Shown here: positions 1 to 7,900 of the stretch, in pieces
How the letters are laid out: the number at the start of each line of letters is the position of its first letter
How positions within the stretch are numbered: the first letter of the stretch is position 1
IMG/VR virus record: IMGVR_UViG_3300016457_000131
Location: 1 to 27,325 of that record
Source of the DNA: a virus
Strand: one strand, 5' to 3'
Length of the DNA stretch: 27,325 bases
Notes under the pieces: model-generated
The model's database searches: none
Told to the model about the DNA's origin: nothing
Seen by the model: the letters and a program-made list of their open reading frames with translations, nothing else
Position numbers and translations under genes: made by a program

Positions 1-40
1 ATTTATATCTGATAAAAAAGAGAATAGCTTCTTTAGTCAT
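1..40 (-). CDS. Start of a truncated ORF at the window edge
   Basis: An ATG at 40 opens a frame that reads MTKEAILFFIRYK and runs off the left edge without a stop. It follows the 77-aa gene and lies just downstream of a 10-bp inverted repeat. There is no strong Shine-Dalgarno within 12 bases: the only AGAGGA-like sequence is in the distal arm of that repeat. Too little is visible to judge whether it is a real gene. Confidence 0.3.
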   Translation of the reverse strand, partial: MTKEAILFFIRYK

Positions 41-42
41 CC

Positions 43-84
43 CAAAGAGGATCTTCTTTAACTTTTTTTTATCAATCCTCTTTG
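43..84. repeat. 10-bp perfect inverted repeat (stem-loop)
   Basis: CAAAGAGGAT (43-52) and its exact complement ATCCTCTTTG (75-84) enclose a 22-base A/T-rich loop. On the minus transcript the first arm starts just after the TGA stop of the 77-aa gene and holds the only SD-like AGAGGA. The second arm ends three bases before the ATG at 40. No U-tract follows the stem in the minus direction, so an intrinsic terminator is not well supported. It may instead shape translation of the truncated downstream ORF. Confidence 0.5.
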
Positions 85-318
85 TCAGTCTAAAGGGTAA
101 GTTTCAAGCGGCCATTTCTTGATTAGCTTATCTCTCACACCGAGTTCAATTATCTTTTGAGAATTGTCATCGAATTTTGTCTCGGTGTCAGCTACAAGAC
201 CACCTAACCAAAGGCTAAATGCTCCGTATACAGATTCTACCTTATCTTCGACAAACTCATCTCCTGCTACTAACAAACTGTTAGCAAAATCCCATACCTT
301 AGTTAAATCTAATGCCAT
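85..318 (-). CDS. Hypothetical 77-aa phage protein
   Basis: An ATG start is preceded by AGGTAGGTGA at good spacing, and it ends in TGA. The sequence is mixed and amphipathic, with no clear membrane span, signal peptide or Cys/His motif. A weakly hydrophobic middle (YGAFSLWLGGLVA, about residues 30-42) is followed by a charged C-terminus. It is the last complete gene of the lysis-side block and follows two small membrane proteins on the same strand. I do not recognise a family. Position would allow a lysis accessory role, but nothing in the residues shows it. Confidence 0.7.
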   Translation of the reverse strand: MALDLTKVWDFANSLLVAGDEFVEDKVESVYGAFSLWLGGLVADTETKFDDNSQKIIELGVRDKLIKKWPLETYPLD

Positions 319-356
319 TACTTATCACCTACCTTTCCTAATGGATTTTATTTTAT

Positions 357-443
357 TTAAACTAAAAAGTAATAACCTAAAAAGGCTAATACAGCCACAA
401 TGGCTACTTTAAAATACCAAGCTAATTCCACAAACCATTCCAT
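357..443 (-). CDS. 28-aa single-span membrane micropeptide
   Basis: The frame reads ATG (443) to TAA (357), and the start follows a very purine-rich GGAAGGGGGGGAATAAG leader. The peptide begins MEWFVELAWYFK and the rest is one hydrophobic helix (VAIVAVLAFLGYYFLV), so nearly all of it would lie in a membrane. It directly follows the 54-aa membrane protein with only one base between that stop and this ATG. The strong ribosome site and tight packing argue for real translation. Position next to the M15 endolysin makes a holin-like or lysis-timing role possible, which is inference. Confidence 0.5.
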   Translation of the reverse strand: MEWFVELAWYFKVAIVAVLAFLGYYFLV

Positions 444-444
444 C

Positions 445-609
445 TTATTCCCCCCCTTCCTTCTCGTATTCTTCTATCGGCGGGCATATACCGCCATCAC
501 ATTCAATATTGATTGGTGTTATTATTCCCTTACTCACTTCCCGGGCCCACCAACCACATAAAAAGCCGATTATACAGAATAAGATTAAGATAATAATTTT
601 CATTTTCAT
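445..609 (-). CDS. 54-aa membrane-anchored small protein (lysis module)
   Basis: The ATG at 609 overlaps the TGA of the endolysin gene (ATGA overlap), so translational coupling is likely. A second in-frame ATG lies at 603. The N-terminus is a signal anchor (MKMKIIILILFCIIGFLCGWW), followed by a short polar tail with a CDGGIC motif, a PP pair and a run of Glu. No proper lipobox precedes the Cys in the hydrophobic segment, because the -3 residue is Gly. With its place straight after the endolysin, a spanin-like or lysis-accessory role is possible. Its size and topology do not settle it. Confidence 0.6.
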   Translation of the reverse strand: MKMKIIILILFCIIGFLCGWWAREVSKGIITPINIECDGGICPPIEEYEKEGGE

Positions 610-1049
610 AAGTCCTCTACAAACCGTCCTGCTTGTTCTAAAGTCTTAAAATAGTGATAATTGCGGCTTTTATCTCTCACCCAGCTTGCACTCCCCCTGT
701 AAGGATTTACAGTATCAATATGTATAAAGTGATTATAAGGATATAGCCCTATTCGAGAAAAACCGATACTTTTAGCTATTATAGCCAGGTCAATGATATT
801 CATACTTGTAACGTGTATATCTACTGCTTTACCGTCTATATGCGGAGAATATTTATAACCACCGATACGCCTATTATACGCCTTACACCGCAAACCGCCA
901 CCCTTGCTTATATAAATTGGCCTGCCAAGCTTATTGCGTAACGATTGTAATAGATAGGTTAATTTCGGGTCAATAGGATTGACCTTTTCACACCCGCAAG
1001 GACACATAATTTCGCTATATTTAAAATTTTTGGCAAAGTATATGCTCAC
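606..1049 (-). CDS. Peptidoglycan endopeptidase/endolysin, peptidase M15 family
   Basis: A 147-aa zinc peptidase of the M15A/M15_3 type, the usual size for phage endolysins of this class. It would cleave peptide cross-links in murein to release progeny. The N-terminus carries the typical NF.YSE..CPCGC pattern (C16, C18, C20). The active-site pattern SPHIDGKAVDIH gives zinc ligands H70 and D77, and HFIHID near 107-112 gives the third ligand H110. The start is GTG at 1049, overlapping the upstream TGA (GTGA), with GAAGGTTAA upstream. There is no signal peptide, so a holin would be needed for release. The neighbouring TM/coiled-coil gene is the best candidate. Confidence 0.9.
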   Translation of the reverse strand: MSIYFAKNFKYSEIMCPCGCEKVNPIDPKLTYLLQSLRNKLGRPIYISKGGGLRCKAYNRRIGGYKYSPHIDGKAVDIHVTSMNIIDLAIIAKSIGFSRIGLYPYNHFIHIDTVNPYRGSASWVRDKSRNYHYFKTLEQAGRFVEDL

Positions 1050-1390
1050 TTAACCTTCTCCTTCAACTCCTTCATCTCCAACCTCAATTTCGCTATTGCA
1101 GGATTTCTACCATTTAATAATTCCAATATTCTATCAAATCCAGATAACAATTTTTTCCATGCTTCTTCACTATTTTTTTCATATTTATTCATACTTTTTA
1201 GAGTCTGTGCCTGTATGACTGCAATATCCTTGTTTAGCCTTTTATTCTCGGTTACGTTATCATCAATATTTTTTAGCCTGCCCTCGAATAAACTCCACAT
1301 TTTACGCACCAAAAAAGTAGCTACCCAAAAAATAAAAATATACGTGCCATACTTGTAAATCATTTCACCTGTCAAACCTGATATGTCCAT
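1046..1390 (-). CDS. TM plus coiled-coil protein; candidate holin or inner-membrane spanin
   Basis: 114 aa. One hydrophobic helix lies at about residues 14-30 (YGTYIFIFWVATFLV) after a short N-terminus, then a long charged, heptad-like region (about 34-114) rich in Lys, Glu and Leu. This N-terminal-anchor/coiled-coil layout is seen both in BhlA/UviB-type holin-like proteins and in Rz-type i-spanins. The gene overlaps the endolysin start by four bases, which links it to lysis. The gene just upstream is a lipoprotein, so an i-spanin/o-spanin pair is an alternative reading to holin/endolysin. Confidence 0.65.
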   Translation of the reverse strand: MDISGLTGEMIYKYGTYIFIFWVATFLVRKMWSLFEGRLKNIDDNVTENKRLNKDIAVIQAQTLKSMNKYEKNSEEAWKKLLSGFDRILELLNGRNPAIAKLRLEMKELKEKVK

Positions 1391-1394
1391 TACC

Positions 1395-1757
1395 TCATCT
1401 CCCTATAATGTTTATTCTTGCTGTATTCCTAAACTCCTCATAATCACAATATATATGCATTACTCCACTTGAAGACCTCGCCGAAGTAAAAGCAGTTGTA
1501 TATCCTGTCAGTGGCTCTAAATCTCCACTTGGGCAGCACTTACTCCAATAAATTTTCGTAGCGTCTAAATCTACTTCTTCGCCCTCTTCACTATATCCTG
1601 TAACGAATAGGTCAATACTTTCCTCTGCTTCTATATTCGCACTGTGCGGAGTAATTTCTATACAATATAATTCAGGTTCGATAGGTGGGTCAGGTATTGG
1701 ACTACACCCTACAAGAAAAGCCAGCATTAATATAAATATTATAAAGTATTTGTTCAT
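1395..1757 (-). CDS. Phage-encoded lipoprotein with Ig-like (Big-type) domain
   Basis: 120 aa. A lipoprotein signal peptide (MNKYFIIFILMLAFLVGC) ends in the lipobox L-V-G-C, so Cys18 would be lipidated. A proline-rich linker (PIPDPPIEPE) is followed by a beta-rich domain with the spacing of a bacterial Ig-like (BIG2-type) fold, with phrases such as ITPHSANIEAEESIDLFVTG and four further cysteines. It lies four bases from the TM/coiled-coil gene. Possible roles are outer-membrane spanin partner, superinfection exclusion or surface display. None can be chosen from sequence. A lipidated, exported product in a late phage operon is notable in itself. Confidence 0.8.
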   Translation of the reverse strand: MNKYFIIFILMLAFLVGCSPIPDPPIEPELYCIEITPHSANIEAEESIDLFVTGYSEEGEEVDLDATKIYWSKCCPSGDLEPLTGYTTAFTSARSSSGVMHIYCDYEEFRNTARINIIGR

Positions 1758-1784
1758 TAACTCATCTCCTTTTATTTCATTGTT

Positions 1785-2360
1785 CTAAAAATTTATTCCA
1801 AAGAATACAGCATTTAACTCTTTTTCTTCCAAAGTATATTGATAAACTGTATCAGTGCCATATCCCATAATATACATTTTATTACCATTTAAATTAAAGG
1901 TTACACTCAAAGGATATGTATCTTCATTACTTACATCTTTAGATTTATTTGCATAAGTTGCTGTTGAAACATCCCAGGGAGTTGATAGGGCATATTGATA
2001 GACTGTACCAGTGCCATATCCCATAATATACATTTTATTACCATCTGAATTAAAAGTTACGTCATAAGGATATGAATCTTGACTACTTACATCTTTAGAT
2101 TTGCTTGCATAAGTTGCTGTTGAAACATCCCAAGAAGTTGATAGGGCATATTGATAAACTGTATCAGTATTATATCCTACGATATACATTTTATTACCAT
2201 CTGAATTAAAAGTTACACTACGAGGATATCCTTCTTGAGAATTTACATTTTTGGATTTATTTGCATAAGTTGCTGTTGAAACATCCCAAGAAGTCGCATA
2301 AACAAATACACTAAATATTAAACATAATATTAAGACTAACGGTAATATATATTTTTTCAT
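1785..2360 (-). CDS. Exported beta-propeller-like protein with three 52-aa repeats
   Basis: 191 aa. A Sec signal peptide (MKKYILPLVLILCLIF..., cleavage probably after VYA at 22) is followed by three near-identical 52-residue repeats at 23-74, 75-126 and 127-178. Each has the pattern SWDVSTATY...YP.SVTFNSDGNKMYI.GY.TDTVYQY. This is the 'DGtkMYv..VyqY' beta-propeller blade motif common in phage and environmental surface proteins. Three blades cannot close a propeller alone, so it may oligomerise or be a trimmed relative. It sits between the fibre-like gene and the lipoprotein gene, all three with export signals. Binding to a cell-surface or extracellular ligand is plausible but inferred. Confidence 0.75.
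   Translation of the reverse strand: MKKYILPLVLILCLIFSVFVYATSWDVSTATYANKSKNVNSQEGYPRSVTFNSDGNKMYIVGYNTDTVYQYALSTSWDVSTATYASKSKDVSSQDSYPYDVTFNSDGNKMYIMGYGTGTVYQYALSTPWDVSTATYANKSKDVSNEDTYPLSVTFNLNGNKMYIMGYGTDTVYQYTLEEKELNAVFFGINF
1827..2294 (-). repeat. Three tandem 156-bp coding repeats
   Basis: Units at 2139-2294, 1983-2138 and 1827-1982 encode the three 52-aa blades. They are highly similar at DNA level: for example, the plus-strand string TTGCATAAGTTGCTGTTGAA recurs in each unit with few changes. The similarity points to recent duplication and to a risk of copy-number change. Confidence 0.85.
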
Positions 2361-2369
2361 ATTATTCTC

Positions 2370-4520
2370 CTATTTAAAATCTAAACTTGCCACGCTATAC
2401 CAATCTGTTCCATCAAAATAAAAAGTTACAATATCCGTTCCTGAAGATGTTAATGATGGGTCTGTTCCCCCAGGAAAATAAACACTTCCAGTTTCAGAAG
2501 CCCAAGTTAAAGTGGCTAATCCACCATTTACTATTTTTAATGAATAATTTCCTACTTTTACATTAGTAGTATCAAGTGTTAGTGTTATAGTATTTTCTGT
2601 TAATGTGCATTTTTGTTTTTGGTCTGTAGAAAAGTCTATTGAGAAATTTGCAGTTTTGCTTCCATTGTCTAATTCCTGTGTAAATCCGACAGAACCTAAT
2701 CTTGTAATATTCTTATCATTCCCATCTACATTACCGCCAAATTTAGGGGTAGTATCATCTTCTAAATCCTGCATATAATCCGCTGCGGTATTTTCAGCTT
2801 CCGTCCAAACATCAGTCATAGTCAAATTACCCGCACCATCGCTAACTGGGGCAGTTCCACTTCCGCCTGCTGTAGTCATGCTTTCTACATTATCATCGGT
2901 TACATCATCATCACTATCACTATTTTCGGAAGTTTTTAAATAATCCTGTGTCGTTTCACAAAAATCATAAATCGCATCAGCCGTTGAGATATGAGTAGTA
3001 TCACCATCACTAACTCCAGCAGTAGGTAAATCTCCAATTTCATCATATTTTGCATTTAATTGTGTCTGAATATCAGAAGTTACACCGTCAAGATACCCAA
3101 ATTCAGTAGCGTCTACTCCTTCTATATTTGCAGTTCCTTCTAAAGTTAATACTCCAGCATTGTTGATATTTACATAGTTAGTCCAGCCACCATCACCCAT
3201 TTTGATATTACCTGCGTTGTCTATTGCAAGACGCAAAGATGGAATATCTGAACTATCAGGAGTAGTAAGAAATTCTAATCTTCCTGGCATGTCACTTTCT
3301 CCTGGTGTTCCGTCAACTATGCTTCTTATTTCAGCGCCACTATAGTATGTTGTATAATAACCCCTAAACAAAAAATCACCAATATAGTCTCCATCACTCA
3401 CATTAGACGTGGGGTCTCCATCTCGTTTTCTCAAAAAATATAGATAGGGAGAGCCAGCAGAAGAGTCAACTGCTCTTTCAAAAAGGGTTTGTCCATCAGT
3501 AAAAGTCCATTCTCCAGTTACTTCTTCATTTTCATCTAACATAGCAATAGAATCGACGTCGGATAAATCATCAGAAGTCAATTGTCTTGATTCGAAGTCT
3601 ACACCATCAGCTACTAATACATATTTATTAGTGGGAGTAGAAGTATTTACATCACTTAAATCAGATAATTGGGAAGCTCCGCCGCCAGATTCAGTTTCAC
3701 ATTCAAACTTACTGGTTGTTGAATTATATTTTAATATCTTTCCATCAGCTAAATCGGTAAGGTCTACATCAGAGAGGTCTCCTATGCTTTCGCCTGTAAT
3801 ATCTGATAATTTACCATCAAGTTGTGTTTGTATTGCAGAAGTAACTCCATCTACATAGTTAAGTTCAGTTGTAGTTAAAGTTGCACCATCAAGGATTGCT
3901 AATTCGGTAGCGTTTACTCCCCCAATACTACCAGTTGAAAGAGTCCAAGCTCCAGTAATATCTTCGTTCTCATCTAACATAGCAATAGAATTTACATCGG
4001 ATAAATCATCACTTGATATTGTGTCAAATACTAAAGCGTCAGGAGTACCATTAACTTGGACAAACTTATTAGCACTTCCTGTATAATCAGCGGGGGTATC
4101 AGTCAAGCCTGTAAAAGTAGTAGCTCCTGAACCACCTTCATCAGTGCCTACAATTAAATTTCCAGAGGCATCAAATTTGAGAATTTTACCTTCGGCTTTT
4201 CCAGTAGTATTAACATCGCTTAAATCCCCTATACCTTCTCCTGTAATGTCATTAAGTAACGTTACTCCCCAGATAGCCTCCATTTTGCCTTGTGTGTCTA
4301 TTTCAGTTTTAAGATAACGTAAAGCCAAACCATCTTTATTTACTTCTATCTGTGTATCTGCTATTTGCATATAAGCGTTATATTCTTCCCACTCAGCAGT
4401 TCCATAAGCTCCATAATCGGGTAAATAGAAAAATCCGTTATCGGTATAAGTTCCACCTACCGCGCAAGCAGACGTTGCAACCATAAAGATTAACGTTAAT
4501 ATTAATAATATTTTTTTCAT
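2370..4520 (-). CDS. Tail-fibre-like repeat protein with N-terminal signal peptide
   Basis: 716 aa from ATG 4520, which follows AAGGAGTGA at good spacing. A GTG nine bases upstream is in frame but too close to that SD. The N-terminus is a Sec-type signal (MKKILLILTLIFMVATSACA). Next comes a PDYGAYGTAEWEEYNAYMQ segment typical of fibre N-termini, then repeats common in phage fibres: DLSDVNSIAMLDENEDITG (twice), an ATEL..LDG / VDGVTSAIQTQLDGK unit (twice) and IGDLSDV...GKILK (twice). The C-terminus is a beta-rich head (GNYSLKIVNGG...FYFDGTDWYSVAS). Host recognition is the usual job of such proteins. The signal peptide is unexpected for a virion part assembled in the cytoplasm, so a surface-displayed or secreted adhesin is an alternative. 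Confidence 0.8.
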   Translation of the reverse strand: MKKILLILTLIFMVATSACAVGGTYTDNGFFYLPDYGAYGTAEWEEYNAYMQIADTQIEVNKDGLALRYLKTEIDTQGKMEAIWGVTLLNDITGEGIGDLSDVNTTGKAEGKILKFDASGNLIVGTDEGGSGATTFTGLTDTPADYTGSANKFVQVNGTPDALVFDTISSDDLSDVNSIAMLDENEDITGAWTLSTGSIGGVNATELAILDGATLTTTELNYVDGVTSAIQTQLDGKLSDITGESIGDLSDVDLTDLADGKILKYNSTTSKFECETESGGGASQLSDLSDVNTSTPTNKYVLVADGVDFESRQLTSDDLSDVDSIAMLDENEEVTGEWTFTDGQTLFERAVDSSAGSPYLYFLRKRDGDPTSNVSDGDYIGDFLFRGYYTTYYSGAEIRSIVDGTPGESDMPGRLEFLTTPDSSDIPSLRLAIDNAGNIKMGDGGWTNYVNINNAGVLTLEGTANIEGVDATEFGYLDGVTSDIQTQLNAKYDEIGDLPTAGVSDGDTTHISTADAIYDFCETTQDYLKTSENSDSDDDVTDDNVESMTTAGGSGTAPVSDGAGNLTMTDVWTEAENTAADYMQDLEDDTTPKFGGNVDGNDKNITRLGSVGFTQELDNGSKTANFSIDFSTDQKQKCTLTENTITLTLDTTNVKVGNYSLKIVNGGLATLTWASETGSVYFPGGTDPSLTSSGTDIVTFYFDGTDWYSVASLDFK

Positions 4521-4525
4521 ATAAA

Positions 4526-4702
4526 TCACTCCTTATTCACTTTGGTATAAGTTGATGTTCCCTTTTCTACTTTATGGTAAAAGTCCACCACATCTTTAAA
4601 CCAACTAAAAAACCAAGGACTTTTAAATTGCCCTTTAGGTTCAGTTTTATCGACTTTTGTATAGGTTGAAACATCTTTTTCTACTTTTGAATATGTTGCC
4701 AT
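4526..4702 (-). CDS. 58-aa protein with a duplicated YxKVEK..STYTKV motif
   Basis: ATG at 4702 follows GAGGT at six-base spacing; the TGA at 4526 lies just before the fibre start and contains that gene's SD. The peptide holds two copies of a 16-residue unit at about 4-19 (YSKVEKDVSTYTKVDK) and 42-57 (YHKVEKGTSTYTKVNK). Between them is an aromatic stretch, PWFFSWFKDVVDF. There is no signal peptide or strong membrane helix. It heads the fibre block, so a small fibre-associated structural peptide is possible, but no family is recognised. Codon-complete reading and good ribosome-site placement make it a credible gene. Confidence 0.65.
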   Translation of the reverse strand: MATYSKVEKDVSTYTKVDKTEPKGQFKSPWFFSWFKDVVDFYHKVEKGTSTYTKVNKE

Positions 4703-4714
4703 TTGTTACCTCAT

Positions 4715-4743
4715 TTGACTTTTGCTTATATTTGATATATTTT
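4715..4743 (+). promoter_or_regulatory. Candidate sigma70-type promoter for the plus-strand islet
   Basis: TTGACT (4715-4720), 17 bases, then TATTTT (4738-4743). An overlapping alternative -10, TATATT, lies at 4736. It is in the 58-bp divergent gap between the 58-aa minus-strand gene and the plus-strand micropeptides. The first 11 bases (TTTGACTTTTG), an internal TTTG and the TATTTT box match the sequence before the only other plus-strand gene, at 15942. Confidence 0.5.
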
Positions 4744-4760
4744 AATAAAGGGGTGTCATT

Positions 4761-4868
4761 ATGCAATCTTACACTAAAAAAGTTTCCCGCACACTTTTAT
4801 TCGGTCTGGTTATACTTGCGATTGCCTTAGTGGTCTACCTGGTTAGGAGTGCTTTATGTTTAATATAG
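4761..4868 (+). CDS. 35-aa membrane micropeptide on the plus strand
   Basis: ATG at 4761 follows AAAGGGGTG, a good ribosome site, and the frame ends in TAG. The peptide is a short basic N-terminus (MQSYTKKVSR) and one hydrophobic helix (TLLFGLVILAIALVVYLV), then RSALCLI. It is on the strand opposite to nearly every other gene and follows a promoter-like site. The next micropeptide starts inside its last codons (13-bp overlap), suggesting a two-gene transcript. A small envelope-acting moron, such as a superinfection-exclusion peptide, fits the position, but nothing proves it. Confidence 0.5.
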   Translation: MQSYTKKVSRTLLFGLVILAIALVVYLVRSALCLI

Positions 4869-4969
4869 ACATCAGTAGTACAGGAATGGCCATTAAGATT
4901 ATATTTTGGTTAATTATCTTCATAATGGCACTAATGTATGGTTTCGATAATAAAAGGGGTAAAAGATAA
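4856..4969 (+). CDS. 37-aa membrane micropeptide on the plus strand
   Basis: ATG at 4856, overlapping the end of the 35-aa frame, runs to TAA at 4969, about 20 bases short of the convergent end of the giant minus-strand gene. The peptide has a polar N-terminus (MFNIDISSTGM), one hydrophobic helix (AIKIIFWLIIFIMALMYG) and a basic tail (FDNKRGKR). The positive tail suggests N-out/C-in topology. TTAGGAGTG lies upstream at short spacing. It is probably co-translated with the first micropeptide. No recognised family. Confidence 0.5.
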   Translation: MFNIDISSTGMAIKIIFWLIIFIMALMYGFDNKRGKR

Positions 4970-4989
4970 CCAGTAAGTCATTTGTCCTC

Positions 4990-7900
4990 TTATTTGTAGC
5001 CATATCTTTCCAACCTCTCTCTTAGTAAATTGCTATATTTCACTACAAGCGCTTGATTATTTGCCTTCTTCGCTTTTGTTATATTCCCCTGTAAGACTTT
5101 ATAAGTTTTATAAAAACCATCTATCCTATTTAACTCCCTTATCTCTGCCCTGGTAGCAATCCCAGATTGTTTTTTCTGTCTTAACACTTCCCAATCGGAG
5201 AAATATTCGTTTAGCTGTCTCTTTGGGTAACTCGGATCTCTTAACATTAAATCCCCTATAACCGGAAGATCGGTCAATTCCTCTCCTGTTATCCTAAACT
5301 GTCTTAAAAACCCACCGGAGTAACTATCTAACATATAATCTAACTGTATAGGTGATAATTGAATACCAATTTTATCCATTCCTTTTGATAATTTAATGGC
5401 CAATCTCGTTGTGTAATCCCTCTTCCTCTCAGTAGGATATAGATATTGCATACCTTCGGATTCTATCGGGACACCTAAATAGTTTTTATTAGTGGCCACA
5501 CTTATAGCCGGTTGAAACACTGATGGGGTCGGATCAGGTATCTGTGCTTTGGCCAAATCGAGTAATCCTTCTAAAGATTTACTATCTTTATCCTTCATAG
5601 TGTCTAATACCGCCTGAGGCGCGGCCATAAATATTATTCCAAGTTCAAAAGGTATCGGTAATCTATATACGTGATCTTCTATCTCAAAGAATAAGTTATT
5701 ATATTTATATGCTGGGGGTAAATTCTTATACCAATCTTTATCTTTATTCCTGTACCAGGAAGTTACTGCTATAGTAGTAAGCCATAATGCACCTTTAACA
5801 AAAGTTTGTATCGGTCTCTCCCTTATACTTCTATATAATTTCTCCGGACCACGTATTGAAACATTAAAGAAAGCTGTTACCTGATTAATCTGTTTAGCCC
5901 ACTTCCCGGACTTGGTAAAGTTTACCGTTACGTCCTGGGCGTCACAGAAGGCCTGTATAAAAGCGTCCTCTTCTGTCCAGTCCGAATGATCCTTTTGCCA
6001 CTTCTCGGAAGTATATTTTTTATAAGAGGCTTCTATCTCGGCACTTCTCGGTCCCATCTCCGTTATTGATACAATATCAGCCAGGGTATTTACAGGATGT
6101 TTAACGACGTGCAATACCTTGCCTAATTTACCTAATTTATTGTCTAACATTTCATCATAACTATTTTGTACCGAAGCCCTATCAAAACCTATCTGCCCGG
6201 ATAGACCGCCACCTAATTTCTTAAATCTCCAGGTAGCCTCTCCCGGCTTTGTCATCATTTCTTGATAGTAGCCCTTTATTGGATCGAAAATCGTTGTATT
6301 ATTTCTTTTGGAGAATACCACATAAGAGAAAGCGTCTCTAAATGGATTCCTGGCTAATCCAAAAGATAGTTTTAACCCTGTAGCCCCTAATCTAAGCATA
6401 CGTGAGAAGGGTGCAAATACCTTTGTAATAGCCCCTAATTTTAATGGATCTACTCCTTTGAAGGCTTCATATAAATCAGGATGTATTTCGTAAAATTCCT
6501 GTTTCCCGTCTCTCCAAATAGATACAATATTCTCCTTTCCGCTATACTTAAAGTCCTGGGTAAACACAGTAAGAAATTCATTATAAGTGTTGCCGCTTGT
6601 CATACCTTCTTCACCTGAGGCAATCTCGTCCAAGTAGCCCTTTATCTGATTAGCACTAAATGTCGTAGCTTTCATAGGTGCAGGGACTTTTGTAATAAAA
6701 CCGCCTACCCCGTGTTCGTAAGCTAAATCTATAAAAGCCTTAGCAATTCTTATTTTCTGAGCTTTAGCGATTAATTCCCTTGTCTGCGTTATTAAGGATT
6801 CGATCGGATTGATAATTGGTCTCCCGCTTCCCTTAATAGTTTTTACTGCTTTACCGGTATCTACATAACCACCTACTCCTTTAGTAACATTAATCTCTTC
6901 TAAAAATGCTCTCTTAAACGGAAGATAGATAGGGTTAAGGTCTCTCATTAGTTTTGCGGTTTCTTCGCTTAAACCCCCTGCCCGGACGATCCAGTCTAAC
7001 ATATGATTAGACCATTCAGTTACTCTTTTAGCAGTTGACTTCCAACCCTTGTCTTTATATTTTTCCACTATAAACCTGGCGTCATCTAAATCAAAACCGC
7101 TTTCGATATCCCTTGCTGACAAGTTTAAAGCTCTCACACCTACGGCGTAAGCAATGAATTGAGGCATTTCGCTATTGGGGATATCTTTAAGTACCTCTAC
7201 TAAACTATCACCTACTACGTTTCCGTGTTCGTCTATTGCCTTGTCCATTACAAAAGTCCTGGCTATTGCTCCCGATTTTGCTTTAGAGTATTCCATTAAT
7301 AAAGCCGGGTTTTTAGAAGGCGGGAGTTTTCTACCTATAATCTCTTCTATCTTTTTAGTTATTTTTTGAGGGAAATAAAACTCATCATTAAATCTTATAT
7401 TGATCCACTCGAGGGCTTTCATTAGTTTTGCCCCTATACCTCTTGTTTTACTATGTTCACCCTTCCAGTCAATGTGTTGGATTATCCTATTCTCCGCTCC
7501 CTGTTTATTCCATATATCTAATTTCTGTTTAAACAGATCTAAATTCTTTTTTAGTTCCGGGAATTGAGGTAATATTTTCTCATTAAAATATTTATGGAAA
7601 TTAGGTGCTTTCTTCTTTCCTATCCCCATAGTAAGCTCATATCTCATATATTCGGCAAACCCTTCAGCTGTTCTTCTCCCGTTTTGTGTCTGATCATAGT
7701 CTAAATCGGCTAATTCTTTTGTAAACTCTCCGGTGATCCCTTTTCTTTCCCCCCACTTCCATAAGTTATATAACTTCTTCGTTATCTTTGAATCAATACC
7801 GTGAGCTATTTCGTGAGCAGCAACCGCTAACTCTCCCCACTTGGCCATTCTTACTATTTGTTTTTTGTAGTAAAATACTCCGGCTGCCTTCCACTTATGG

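Noticed and set aside
4526-4529. GTG start nine bases upstream of the fibre ATG
   Set aside because: The AAGGAG site overlaps or touches that GTG, so spacing is wrong; the ATG at 4520 is correctly spaced and begins a standard signal peptide.
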